DNA of 16,769 nucleotides from Burkholderiales bacterium (lineage in GTDB: Bacteria > Pseudomonadota > Gammaproteobacteria > Burkholderiales > SG8-39). A program made the translations under genes and the position numbers. The notes beneath the pieces are model-generated. The model ran no database searches and had not been told where the DNA came from. It was given only the letters and a program-made list of their open reading frames with translations. This document shows positions 1 to 7,825 of this stretch, piece by piece. Position 1 is the stretch's first letter, and every line of letters begins with the position of its first letter. The DNA lies in the NCBI GenBank assembly GCA_919902965.1, contig CAKKSJ010000004.1:1-16769 (forward strand), written 5' to 3'.

Positions 1-1099
1 ACAGACAGCGCAGCAGCGTGGTCTTGCCGATGCCGTTGGGCCCGATGATGGCAACCTTCTCGCCCGCTTCTATGACCAGATCGAGCCCCTTGATCAGGGG
101 CTTGTCGTAACTCTTCGACAGGCTCATTACCTCCACGGCGAGGCGGTGCAGCTTTTCCTTTTCGTCGTACTCGAAGCGGATATAGGGATATTGCCGGCTG
201 GAAGGCTTGACGTCCTCCAGTTTTATTTTCTCGATCTGGCGCGCGCGCGAGGTCGCCTGGCGCGCTTTCGACTTGTTGGCGGAGAAACGGCGCACGAATT
301 CCTGCAGTTCGGCCACTCTCTCTTTCGCCTTGGTATTGGCCGCGAGCAGCTGTTCGCGCACCTGCGTCGAGGCGTACATGTAGTCGTCGTAATTGCCCGG
401 GTAAACGCGCAGCGCGCCATAGTCCATATCGGCCATATGCGTGCATACGCTGTTCAGGAAATGCCGGTCGTGGGAAATGATGATCATGGTCGAGCTGCGC
501 GCGTTGAGCACGTCCTCGAGCCAGCGGATCGAGTTGATGTCCAGGTTGTTGGTCGGCTCGTCGAGCAGCATGATGTCCGGGTCGGCGAACAGCACCTGGG
601 CCAGCAGCACGCGCAGTTTCCATCCCGGCGCGACCGCGCTCATCGGACCGTCGTGCTGCTCGATCGGGATGCCCACCCCGTGCAGCAGCTCGCCGGCACG
701 CGCCTCGGCAGTGTAGCCGCCGAATTCGGCATAGCGCGCCTCCAGATTGGCCGCATGCATATAGTCCTCTTCGCTTGCGTCCGGATTGGCATAAATGGCG
801 TCGCGCTCGGCCATGGCCTGCCACATCTCCTCGTGCCCCATCAGCACCACGTCGAGCACGCGCTGGTCTTCGTAGGCAAACTGGTCCTGGCGCAGCTTGC
901 CCACGCGCTCGCTGCGGTCCACCGCGACGCTGCCTGCGCTCGCCTCCAGGTCGCCGCCGAGGATTTTCATGAATGTGGATTTGCCGCAACCATTGGCGCC
1001 GATCAGGCCATAGCGGTTGCCCTCGCCGAACTTGACCGATACGTTGTCGAACAGGGGCTTGGCGCCGAACTGAATGCTGATGCCGGAGGTGACGATCAA
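1..1099 (-). CDS. ybiT: ABC-F family ATPase, YbiT type (3' end outside window)
   Basis: Soluble, ribosome-associated ATPase of the ABC-F class, which act on translating ribosomes rather than in transport. 366 complete codons are visible; the frame is open to the left edge, and the family is usually about 530 residues, so roughly the last 165 are missing. Visible: first Walker A (GANGCGKST, residues 34-42), the atypical signature APGWKLR (157-163) in place of LSGGQ, Walker B LLDEPTNNLD (178-187) followed by an ISHDRHFL H-loop, a charged linker with SRARQIEKIKLE, and the second Walker A (GPNGIGKTT) at the very edge. The APGWKLR replacement is, from memory, also present in E. coli YbiT. I chose TTG at 1099 because the protein (M-IVTSGISIQFG) then aligns with the E. 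coli N-terminus (MLVSSNVTMQFG) and no ATG or GTG lies in frame just upstream. It lies 74 bases after hslR on the same strand. Confidence 0.93.
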   Translation of the reverse strand, partial: MIVTSGISIQFGAKPLFDNVSVKFGEGNRYGLIGANGCGKSTFMKILGGDLEASAGSVAVDRSERVGKLRQDQFAYEDQRVLDVVLMGHEEMWQAMAERDAIYANPDASEEDYMHAANLEARYAEFGGYTAEARAGELLHGVGIPIEQHDGPMSAVAPGWKLRVLLAQVLFADPDIMLLDEPTNNLDINSIRWLEDVLNARSSTMIIISHDRHFLNSVCTHMADMDYGALRVYPGNYDDYMYASTQVREQLLAANTKAKERVAELQEFVRRFSANKSKARQATSRARQIEKIKLEDVKPSSRQYPYIRFEYDEKEKLHRLAVEVMSLSKSYDKPLIKGLDLVIEAGEKVAIIGPNGIGKTTLLRCL

Positions 1100-1137
1100 G
1101 GGGTTTCCGTTTCTGGGGTAGGCGCGAAAGAGGCGGC

Positions 1138-1143
1138 ATTTTA
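1138..1143 (-). promoter_or_regulatory. possible -10 box for the ABC-F gene
   Basis: TAAAAT on the minus strand (5 of 6 matches to TATAAT) lies about 39 bases before the TTG start, in the 74-base gap after hslR. It could give the ABC-F gene its own transcript with a leader of about 30 bases. No good -35 hexamer is found at 16-18 bases, so this is weak; read-through from hslR is equally possible. Confidence 0.22.
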
Positions 1144-1173
1144 CCGGAAACAGAGGCCTGCGATCCGCCTAAT

Positions 1174-1572
1174 TCAATCTCCGGTGAATCGATGGATCAG
1201 CCTTCGATCCTTTTTAGTCGGCCGCCCTTTTACCCCTGCGGCCGGGTGCGGCTGGGTTTTGCGCTGCGCGATCTGCGCCTGACGGCGCGCGCGGCTGTCC
1301 TCGCGCTCGGCATAGAGCAGCGCCGCCTGTGCCGCGGGCCCCCGCAGTCGCGACAGCGCCAGGACCTCCAGCACCCACTCCAGCTCACCTGCGCGTATCG
1401 ACACTACGTCCCCGACTCGAAGCGCGCGCGCGGGCTTTGCGAGCTCACCATGGACCCGCACCTTGCCAGCGTCCACGGCCTTGGCCGCCAGGCTGCGTGT
1501 TTTGAAAAAGCGCGCAGCCCAGAGCCATTTGTCTATGCGCAGGGGTTCTCCGTGCTGGGGCTCGTCGTTCAT
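1174..1572 (-). CDS. hslR: Hsp15 ribosome-associated heat-shock protein (S4 domain)
   Basis: 132-residue basic RNA-binding protein of the Hsp15/HslR family. In E. coli Hsp15 binds dissociated 50S subunits that still carry a nascent chain on tRNA and helps recycle them. The S4 RNA-binding domain occupies about residues 12-60, opening with RIDKWLWAARFFKTRSLA and continuing through the KVRVHG and VGDVV segments; the tail is strongly basic (RRQAQIAQRK, KGRPTKKDRR), as in the family, and length is normal. The ATG at 1572 is the only reasonable start; its Shine-Dalgarno is poor. A minus-strand TATGAT (1589-1584) sits only 11 bases before the ATG without a recognisable -35, so a very short leader is possible but unproven. 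It is followed by the ABC-F gene, a second ribosome factor, and is divergent from the SulP gene. Confidence 0.93.
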   Translation of the reverse strand: MNDEPQHGEPLRIDKWLWAARFFKTRSLAAKAVDAGKVRVHGELAKPARALRVGDVVSIRAGELEWVLEVLALSRLRGPAAQAALLYAEREDSRARRQAQIAQRKTQPHPAAGVKGRPTKKDRRLIHRFTGD

Positions 1573-1726
1573 GCTTGCGCAGCATCATAGCGCCCGAGCG
1601 CGCATTTCGGTAGCCCAATTCCGCCTCGACTAGGCTATGATTGCGCCTGCCCGATCAGCCAGCCCATAGGCAGGCGATGGCGGCGGCAGCACAAAAACAA
1701 TAAACACTCGGGATGGGGGATTCGCT

Positions 1727-3937
1727 TTGGTTTCGATCAAGTTGCGCGCCGAATTGGCGGGAGGACTTGCGTCAGCACTGTTGACGCTGCCGCTGTCCAT
1801 CGGCTTCGGCCTGTTCGCGCTGAGCCCGCTGGGCGAGCGCTACGCGGGCTACGGCGTGCTTGCCGGTCTGTACAGCGCGGTCATCGTCGCGCTGGTCGCG
1901 GTCTTGCTGCGCGCCAATTCCGCCGTCGTGTTCGCCCCGCGCAGCATGCAGGCCTACCTGATCAGCATGGTCGCATTGCATCTGGTCGAGTCCGAAACTT
2001 ACGCGCAGCTGCAAGACCCGCAGCAGGTATTGACGGTGATTTTCTTCGTGATTTTCCTGTCGGGCATCATGCAAGCCGCGTTTGGCGCCATCGGCATGGG
2101 CAACATGGTCAAATACATCCCCTTTCCGGTCATCGCCGGATTCCAGAATGCTGGCGCCATCCTGCTGCTGCTGTCGCAGATCGCGCCCATGCTGGGACTT
2201 ACCCGCCACCTGGAGCCAGGCATGCTGCTGCAGCAACTGCAGCAGACGCAGCCACTCACGCTGTTGATCGGCGCCGTCACCTGTTTCCTCATGCTGTACG
2301 CGGGACTGTTCACGAAACGCATACCGGCGGTAATCGTCGGCATGTTTGCCGGCATCGGCCTGTATTATCTTTTCCACTACCTGGGCTATGGCGCGAGCCT
2401 CGGCCCGTTCATCGGCGAACTCAATTTCGCCATGCCTGATCTGCATTACCTCTCGGGCTTCTATGCTTTCGTGGACGAGCGCCAATGGTGGAACCTGCTG
2501 CCGACCCTGTTTGCCTGGGCCGCAAGCCTGGCGCTGATTTCCTCGCTCGACGTGCTCTTGTGCGCCAAGGTAATGGAAGGTGTGACGCAGCAGCGCCAGG
2601 ACCACAATCTGAGCCTGGTGCGCCTCGGCCTGGGTAACCTCGTTGCCGCGGGCTTCGGCGGCATCTCCGGCGCCATCAGCCTCTCCTCCAGCCAGGCCAA
2701 TTACAGTTCCGGCGGGCGCAGCGCCTACTCGGTGCTGATCAACGCCTTGCTGATCCTGGCCGCGGTGCTGTTCTGTTCGCAGTTGATTGCGCTGATCCCC
2801 AAGGTCGTCGTCGCCGGCATGCTGTTCGTCACTGCCTGGCGGCTATTCGACCGCTGGTCCGCGCAGCTGCTGCGACGTCTGGTCGCGGCCGGCCCGCGCA
2901 ACCGCGCCAGCCTGCTGCTCGACTTGTTCGTCATCGTACTCGTGACCTTGGTCGCCGTGTTCGCCAGCCTGATCACCGCGGTCGCGATCGGCATGCTGGT
3001 ATCGGTGTTCTCCTTCCTGTTCCGCATGAGCAAGTCGGTCATCCGCCGCAGCGCCCGCGGCGATGTGCTGCGCTCGCGCAAGACGCGCGAGCCGCGGCTG
3101 ATGCAGTTGCTCGTCGAGCACGGCCAGCGCATCGTCGTGTTCGAACTCGAAGGCGCGGTGTTCTTCGGCACCGCGGAGAAACTGATTCACCAAATCGAAA
3201 CAGCGGTCAAGGACGGCGCCACTGCGGTGATCGTCGATCTAAAACGCGTCACCGACATCGACAGCACCGGCGTGCGCTTTCTGGTCCAGGCACACGATGC
3301 GATGGTCAAGCAGGGACGCTTCCTGCTGCTCTCCTCGGTCGAGGAGAGCAGCCGTCTGGGGCAGTTTCTGCGCGACATGGGCGCGGTCGCCGCGCTGAGC
3401 AAGGGGCGCGTCTTCGTCGACCTGGACCAGGCGCTGGAGTGGGCTGAAGACCATTTGATCCTGTCCGAGTTGGGGGACATCGAACTCGGTGCCGAATTCC
3501 CGTTCGGCCAGCTTGATCTTTTCGCCGGCCTGGACACGGCCAAAATCGAGGCGGTAAGAGGCCTGCTCAGCCGCCGGGTCTACGCCAGGGGCGAGACAGT
3601 ATTCCGCGAAGGCGATCCCGGCCAGCAATTGTTCGTGATCGCCAAGGGCGAAGCCAGCGCGCGCATCCATCCCGCCGGGGCGACACGCGACATACGCCTG
3701 GTGACCTTTTCCCCGGGCACGGTATTCGGCGAAGTAGCCTTGCTCGATACGGAGGTACGCTCCGCCAGCGTGCAGGCGGACGAGGAATTGGTTTGCTATG
3801 TGCTGGAGCAGGAGGCGTTCCAGCAACTCGCTGCCAGCCATCCCAGCATCGCGCTTACGCTGTTGCGCAATCTTGGGCGCGAGTTGAGCAACCGCTTGCG
3901 CCGTGCCAACCGGGTCATCTATCAGATGGACAATTAA
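1727..3937 (+). CDS. SulP anion transporter with STAS and cyclic-nucleotide-binding domains
   Basis: 736-residue inner-membrane protein. Residues 1 to about 435 form the SulP/SLC26 transport core, with many hydrophobic helices and the QNAGAILLLLSQ segment. About 455-575 is a cytoplasmic STAS domain with DIDSTGVRFL (510-519), like the anti-sigma-antagonist fold. About 597-725 is a CRP-like cyclic-nucleotide domain; its phosphate-binding cassette is intact (FGE 667-669, R678-S-A), so real cAMP or cGMP binding is plausible. The family moves sulfate, bicarbonate, chloride or dicarboxylates; the substrate cannot be read from sequence. The TTG start at 1727 is supported by a GGGGGA Shine-Dalgarno at 1715-1720, six bases away; the ATG at 1713 is in another frame. 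No cysteine/sulfate genes lie nearby. Its stop is 12 bases from the stop of the convergent MFS gene. Confidence 0.92.
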   Translation: MVSIKLRAELAGGLASALLTLPLSIGFGLFALSPLGERYAGYGVLAGLYSAVIVALVAVLLRANSAVVFAPRSMQAYLISMVALHLVESETYAQLQDPQQVLTVIFFVIFLSGIMQAAFGAIGMGNMVKYIPFPVIAGFQNAGAILLLLSQIAPMLGLTRHLEPGMLLQQLQQTQPLTLLIGAVTCFLMLYAGLFTKRIPAVIVGMFAGIGLYYLFHYLGYGASLGPFIGELNFAMPDLHYLSGFYAFVDERQWWNLLPTLFAWAASLALISSLDVLLCAKVMEGVTQQRQDHNLSLVRLGLGNLVAAGFGGISGAISLSSSQANYSSGGRSAYSVLINALLILAAVLFCSQLIALIPKVVVAGMLFVTAWRLFDRWSAQLLRRLVAAGPRNRASLLLDLFVIVLVTLVAVFASLITAVAIGMLVSVFSFLFRMSKSVIRRSARGDVLRSRKTREPRLMQLLVEHGQRIVVFELEGAVFFGTAEKLIHQIETAVKDGATAVIVDLKRVTDIDSTGVRFLVQAHDAMVKQGRFLLLSSVEESSRLGQFLRDMGAVAALSKGRVFVDLDQALEWAEDHLILSELGDIELGAEFPFGQLDLFAGLDTAKIEAVRGLLSRRVYARGETVFREGDPGQQLFVIAKGEASARIHPAGATRDIRLVTFSPGTVFGEVALLDTEVRSASVQADEELVCYVLEQEAFQQLAASHPSIALTLLRNLGRELSNRLRRANRVIYQMDN

Positions 3938-3949
3938 ACGGGAAATTTA

Positions 3950-5206
3950 CTAGGATGGCGCGTTTTCCGGCAGCGCTGCGGTGAGCGCCTCGACCGTGCG
4001 CCGCGGGCGCAGCGTGACCACGGTCGCCACTGCGAACAGCATGAACGCCGCGGCCGCGCCGAACACCCATTTCGGCAAATGCTGATCGAGCATCCATCCG
4101 AACAGCAGTGGTGAGATCGACGCACCCAGGTCCAGACCGGAATAAACGAAGCCGTAGACCTTGCCGGTCGCGCCGGGCGGTGTCACACCGCGCACCAGGA
4201 TGTCGCGCGAGGGCGAGGTGGAAAAGGTAAAAAAGCCGATCAGCACCATGCAACCGGTCAGCATCCAGAGGGGCAGCGCGCCGCTCGCCAGGATCAAGGT
4301 CAGGGCAGCGCCGATCGACATGCCGGCCGCAGCCACCAGGTTGTGGCGGCTGCTGTGTGCGGCGGCGAAGCCACCGGCGACGACCCCGACTATGCCGCCG
4401 AATAAAAAGCCCGTCAGCGCCGCGCTCGCGACCGTCAGCGGCGCTGCGTACATGGCGGTGGTCACCGAAACCGAAAATGTCTGCAAGCCGATCAGCGCCA
4501 TCGAGTAGAAGGTGAAAAAAGCAAAGCACTTCAGCACCGGCACGGACAGAAGCGCGCGCACATCGCCCTTCAGACCCCGCGGCGGTGCGCCCTGCGCTTT
4601 GTCGCCCTGCCCGCCGGCTTCGGCGTCCTTGTCGGCGAGCGCCGCGCGGCTGGCAATAAACGCGGTGATGATCAGTCCAAGCACGCCGGCGCTGATCACG
4701 GCTACGCGCCAACCGTACAGCGTGGAAACGCCGATACTGAACGCCGGCGCCGCCAGCCAGCCGAAATTGCCGCCGAGACCATGGGTGCTGAACGCATAGC
4801 CCAGCCGCTTCGGATTCACCTTCGCGTTCAGAATGCCGAAATCGGCCGGATGAAACACGCTGTTGCCGATGCCGGCCAGTACCGCCACCGCGACCAGCAT
4901 CCAATAGGAGGTCGCCAGTCCGGTAAGCAGCATCGATACGGAGAACGCGGCCATGCCGAACAAAAGCACGCGGCGCGCACCGTAACGGTCGACGACAAAG
5001 CCTGCCATGGTCTGCGAAATGCCGGAAACGGAGTACATAACCGACACCGTCAGGCCCAGCGCCGCATAGCCGACGCCGAATTCGTCCTTGATCAGGGGAA
5101 ACAGCGGCGCCAGCATCAGCTGCAGGAAATGCGAGAACAGATGCGCGACGCTCACCAGACCGACGACCTCGGTATCACGTCTGAGTTCGGTGACACCGGT
5201 TTTCAT
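3950..5206 (-). CDS. MFS transporter, fosmidomycin-resistance (FSR)-like
   Basis: 418-residue major facilitator protein with about 12 hydrophobic helices and a central hydrophilic loop (around residues 190-220, rich in K, D, E, G). MFS landmarks: the loop 2-3 motif region VVDRYGARRVLL (about 72-83) and, in helix 4-5, GIGNSVFHPADFGIL then GYAFSTHGLGGNFGW, which resemble the FHPE and QxGGNFG segments of the Fsr drug-efflux group. Such proteins use the proton gradient, usually for export; the substrate is not predictable and the drug-efflux label is only by family resemblance. The ATG at 5206 gives a normal length. It is divergent from the fadH-like gene, sharing the 5207-5371 region, and convergent with the SulP gene. 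Confidence 0.85.
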   Translation of the reverse strand: MKTGVTELRRDTEVVGLVSVAHLFSHFLQLMLAPLFPLIKDEFGVGYAALGLTVSVMYSVSGISQTMAGFVVDRYGARRVLLFGMAAFSVSMLLTGLATSYWMLVAVAVLAGIGNSVFHPADFGILNAKVNPKRLGYAFSTHGLGGNFGWLAAPAFSIGVSTLYGWRVAVISAGVLGLIITAFIASRAALADKDAEAGGQGDKAQGAPPRGLKGDVRALLSVPVLKCFAFFTFYSMALIGLQTFSVSVTTAMYAAPLTVASAALTGFLFGGIVGVVAGGFAAAHSSRHNLVAAAGMSIGAALTLILASGALPLWMLTGCMVLIGFFTFSTSPSRDILVRGVTPPGATGKVYGFVYSGLDLGASISPLLFGWMLDQHLPKWVFGAAAAFMLFAVATVVTLRPRRTVEALTAALPENAPS

Positions 5207-5283
5207 TGCTGCGCGCCTGTTTCAAATTGAGCGAAGGAATTCTCCACCAAGGCAGCGTCAAGCGCAACCCGGATTCAGCGCAA

Positions 5284-5312
5284 TTGTGAGTGCACGCGCT
5301 CTCACGCATAAT
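5284..5312 (+). promoter_or_regulatory. sigma70-like promoter with a dyad operator in the spacer, upstream of fadH
   Basis: TTGTGA (5284-5289; 4 of 6 to consensus) and CATAAT (5307-5312; 5 of 6) are separated by exactly 17 bases. A 20-base inverted repeat, GTGAG…CTCAC (5286-5305), overlaps the -35 and fills the spacer; 16 of its 20 positions are symmetric, with outer arms GTGAG/CTCAC and inner GC and CG pairs. Transcription would start near 5319. A dyad placed here usually marks a repressor site (TetR, MarR or GntR type sizes fit). No regulator gene is encoded in the window, so the protein is unknown. Confidence 0.6.
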
Positions 5313-5371
5313 GCGCGGCTGGAAGCAAAATGGCCTTTGCCGCAGATTCCTCCTTATCCGTGAAACCACTC

Positions 5372-7384
5372 ATGCCCTCCTATCCCCGCCTGTTCCAGCC
5401 GCTGCAGGTCGGCCCGCTGACACTCAGGAACCGCATCGTGATGGGTTCGATGCACACCCGCCTCGAAACCGTCGCCGACGCAAGCGCGCGCGCCGCCGCC
5501 TTCTACGCCGAGCGCGCCCGCGGCGGTGCCGCGCTGATTATCACCGGCGGCTATTCGCCCGACGCGGCCGGGCGCCTCGAAGCCGATGCCGGCGCGCTCG
5601 ATCACCCGGACAAACTCGCCGGGCACCGCGCGGTCACCGACGCGGTTCACGCCGCAGGCTCCCTGATCTGCCTGCAGATCCTGCACGCCGGGCGCTATGC
5701 CAGGCACGACGGCCTGGTCGGCGCCTCGGACATACCCGCTCCGATCAACCGCAGGAAGCCGCATGCGCTATCCACGGCCGAAGTGGAACAAACCATCGAG
5801 CGCTATGCCGAGTGCGCCGCGCTCGCGCGCGCCGCCGGCTATGACGGTGTCGAAATCATGGGCTCGGAAGGATATCTGATCAGCCAGTTCACGGCGCTGC
5901 GCACCAACAATCGCAGCGACCGATACGGCGGATCGCTGGAAAACCGTCTGCGTTTCCCGCTCGAGGTAGTGCGCGCGACGCGCGCACGCGTCGGTCCGGA
6001 CTGCCTGATTCTGTTTCGCATATCGGCCCTCGATCTGGTCGAAGGCGGCGCGAACGCCGAAGAAACGCTGCAGCTCGCGCGCGCGCTCGAAGCCGCCGGC
6101 GTGGACCTGCTCGATACCGGCATCGGCTGGCACGAGGCGCGCGTGCCCACCATCGCGTACATGGTGCCGCGCGCGGCCTGGCGCGATGCCACCGCGCGCA
6201 TCAAGTCCGCGGTCGCTATTCCGGTCATGGCCACCAATCGCATCAACACGCCCGAACTGGCAGAGGAACTGCTGCGACAGGGCGTCGCCGATCTGGTGTC
6301 GCTGGCGCGCCCCTTCCTGGCCGACGCTGCATTCGCGCTCAAGGCCGAACAGGGGCGTGCCGGGGAAATCAATACCTGCATTGCCTGCAACCAGGCTTGT
6401 CTGGATTTCCTGTTTCGCGACAAAGTCGCGAGCTGCCTGGTCAATCCGCGCGCCTGTCAGGAAAGCCTCTATCCGGCCGGCAAGGCGCAGCGCGCAAAGC
6501 GCATCGCCGTGGTCGGCGCCGGCGCGGCCGGCCTCTCCTGCGCCATCACCGCCTTCGAGCGCGGCCATGCGGTCACTCTCTACGAAGCGCAGGACGATAT
6601 CGGTGGACAACTGAACCTCGCCAAGGAAGTTCCGGGCAAGGAGTTTGCCGAAACCCTGCGCTACTTCCGCGCCCGCCTGGCGCAAAGCAGCGTGCTGCTC
6701 AAACTCGGACATCGCGCCAGCGCGGATCAACTGGCCGGCGGCGGCTACGACGCCGTGGTGCTTGCCTGCGGCGTCGCCGCGCGCCTGCCCGATATCCCCG
6801 GAATCGGCCATCCCAAAGTACTGCGCTACGACGAAGTGCTCGCTGGCGCGAAAGTCCCGGGCGAACGCGTCGCCATCATCGGCGCCGGCGGCATCGGCTT
6901 CGACGTCGCAGAATATCTGAGCGAACCGGCCGGCGGCGGCACTATCGCAGCCTTCCTCGCGTCCTGGGGCGTGGACCCGCGCGGCATGGGTGCAGGGGGG
7001 CTGGCTGCACCCATGCAGGAAAAATCGCCGCGCTCCATTGTCATGCTGCAAAGAAAGTCCACGCCGCCGGGCAAGACCCTGGGTGCAAGCACCGGCTGGG
7101 CCATACGCATGGAGCTCGCGCGCCGCGGCATTGCGGTGCTCAGCGGAGTCAGTTACCAGCGCATCGACGACGCGGGGCTGCACATCCTGCGCGAAGGCAA
7201 GAGTGAACTGCTGGCAGTCGATCACGTGGTGATTTGCGCCGGGCAGGACCCGGTCAGGGCACTGCACGCAGAGTTGGCGGCCAGGGGAATAGCCGCGGCG
7301 CTGATCGGCGGTGCCGAGCGCGCCGAAGAGATCGACGCACGCAGGGCGATGGAAGATGGAATGAAACTCGCCTATTCATTTTAA
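5372..7384 (+). CDS. fadH: NADPH-dependent 2,4-dienoyl-CoA reductase (FadH type)
   Basis: Iron-sulfur flavoenzyme that reduces the conjugated double bonds of 2,4-dienoyl-CoA during beta-oxidation of unsaturated fatty acids; cytoplasmic. The N-terminal old-yellow-enzyme barrel opens with YPRLFQPLQVGPLTLRNR; catalytic Tyr168 (GSEGYLIS) and His254 (GWHEAR) correspond to E. coli Tyr166 and His252. The 4Fe-4S cysteines are present as CIACNQAC and a later CLVNP cysteine. Dinucleotide folds follow: VVGAGAAGLS and IIGAGGIGFD. About 670 residues, full family length. I chose ATG 5372 because homology begins at once (MPSYP versus MSYP in E. coli). An upstream in-frame ATG at 5330 with GGAAG four bases before it would add 14 residues of no recognisable similarity and remains possible. 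A promoter with dyad lies at 5284-5312. The next gene follows after 30 bases, so it may lead a four-gene operon. Confidence 0.93.
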   Translation: MPSYPRLFQPLQVGPLTLRNRIVMGSMHTRLETVADASARAAAFYAERARGGAALIITGGYSPDAAGRLEADAGALDHPDKLAGHRAVTDAVHAAGSLICLQILHAGRYARHDGLVGASDIPAPINRRKPHALSTAEVEQTIERYAECAALARAAGYDGVEIMGSEGYLISQFTALRTNNRSDRYGGSLENRLRFPLEVVRATRARVGPDCLILFRISALDLVEGGANAEETLQLARALEAAGVDLLDTGIGWHEARVPTIAYMVPRAAWRDATARIKSAVAIPVMATNRINTPELAEELLRQGVADLVSLARPFLADAAFALKAEQGRAGEINTCIACNQACLDFLFRDKVASCLVNPRACQESLYPAGKAQRAKRIAVVGAGAAGLSCAITAFERGHAVTLYEAQDDIGGQLNLAKEVPGKEFAETLRYFRARLAQSSVLLKLGHRASADQLAGGGYDAVVLACGVAARLPDIPGIGHPKVLRYDEVLAGAKVPGERVAIIGAGGIGFDVAEYLSEPAGGGTIAAFLASWGVDPRGMGAGGLAAPMQEKSPRSIVMLQRKSTPPGKTLGASTGWAIRMELARRGIAVLSGVSYQRIDDAGLHILREGKSELLAVDHVVICAGQDPVRALHAELAARGIAAALIGGAERAEEIDARRAMEDGMKLAYSF

Positions 7385-7414
7385 ACGACCCCGGATATCA
7401 ATGAAGTAGTCAGG

Positions 7415-7765
7415 ATGATCCTTCGCATCAGCCTTTACACTATCGCCGCGCTGCTGCTGGGCGCGCATTTTCTGCGCGGCGGCAATCTCGTGATGGCGGG
7501 GTTTTGCCTTGCCGCGCCGCTGTTGTTTCTGTGGCGGCAGCGCTGGAGCCTGATCCTGCTGCAACTGCTTGCCTACGGCGCTGCCGGCACCTGGATCGCA
7601 GTGGCCTATCAGCTGGTACAACTGCGCCAGCAATTGGGACAGCCCTGGACCGTTGCCGCGCTCATCCTGGGGACGGTCGCGCTGTTCAGCCTGATCGCCG
7701 GCTTGCTGCTGAACTCCCGCGCGACCAGGGAGCGCTACGCTGCCACGCCTAAGGACGCGGCGTGA
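7415..7765 (+). CDS. small four-helix integral membrane protein, function unknown
   Basis: 116 residues, predominantly hydrophobic, with four likely membrane helices at about residues 5-22, 26-42, 47-68 and 78-100. A short basic loop (WRQRW) lies between helices 2 and 3, and the tail is charged (RATRERY). The N-terminal LLGAHFLRGGN and the LVQLRQQLGQPW loop between helices 3 and 4 look like possible family signatures, but I cannot name the family. The ATG at 7415 has only a weak purine stretch (GAAG at 7403-7406) before it. It lies 30 bases after fadH and 60 bases before the ChaN-PDZ gene on the same strand, so it may be cotranscribed with an exported protein pair. It contains no catalytic motif; a structural or assembly role is a guess. 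Confidence 0.75.
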   Translation: MILRISLYTIAALLLGAHFLRGGNLVMAGFCLAAPLLFLWRQRWSLILLQLLAYGAAGTWIAVAYQLVQLRQQLGQPWTVAALILGTVALFSLIAGLLLNSRATRERYAATPKDAA

Positions 7766-7813
7766 GTTCAATCCATAGGAGCTTGCGCGCGTCGCGGCAG
7801 CGCTGAAGTCTTG

Positions 7814-7819
7814 TACAAT
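7814..7819 (+). promoter_or_regulatory. possible -10 box directly before the ChaN-PDZ start
   Basis: TACAAT (5 of 6 to TATAAT) ends six bases before the ATG at 7826, which would place transcription initiation at or near the start codon. No Shine-Dalgarno precedes the ATG, which would fit a leaderless transcript. No acceptable -35 is seen at 16-18 bases, so support is weak. Confidence 0.25.
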
Positions 7820-7825
7820 TCCCGC

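Noticed and set aside
146..1282. Long plus-strand open frame (378 codons) opposite the ABC-F and hslR genes.
   Set aside because: The minus strand encodes clear conserved proteins; the plus frame crosses both genes and its composition is a GC-rich antisense artefact.
1636..1641. Plus-strand TATGAT upstream of the SulP gene, considered as its -10 box.
   Set aside because: No -35-like hexamer at 16-18 bases and no extended -10; not convincing enough to annotate.
1713..1715. ATG as the start of the SulP gene.
   Set aside because: It is out of frame with the transporter; TTG 1727 with its GGGGGA Shine-Dalgarno is in frame.
3915..4904. 329-codon minus-strand frame overlapping the MFS gene in another frame.
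   Set aside because: Arginine/glycine-rich frame-shifted reading of the transporter; the 3950-5206 frame has the membrane helices and MFS motifs.
5768..7267. 499-codon minus-strand open frame opposite fadH.
   Set aside because: Antisense shadow of a well conserved enzyme.
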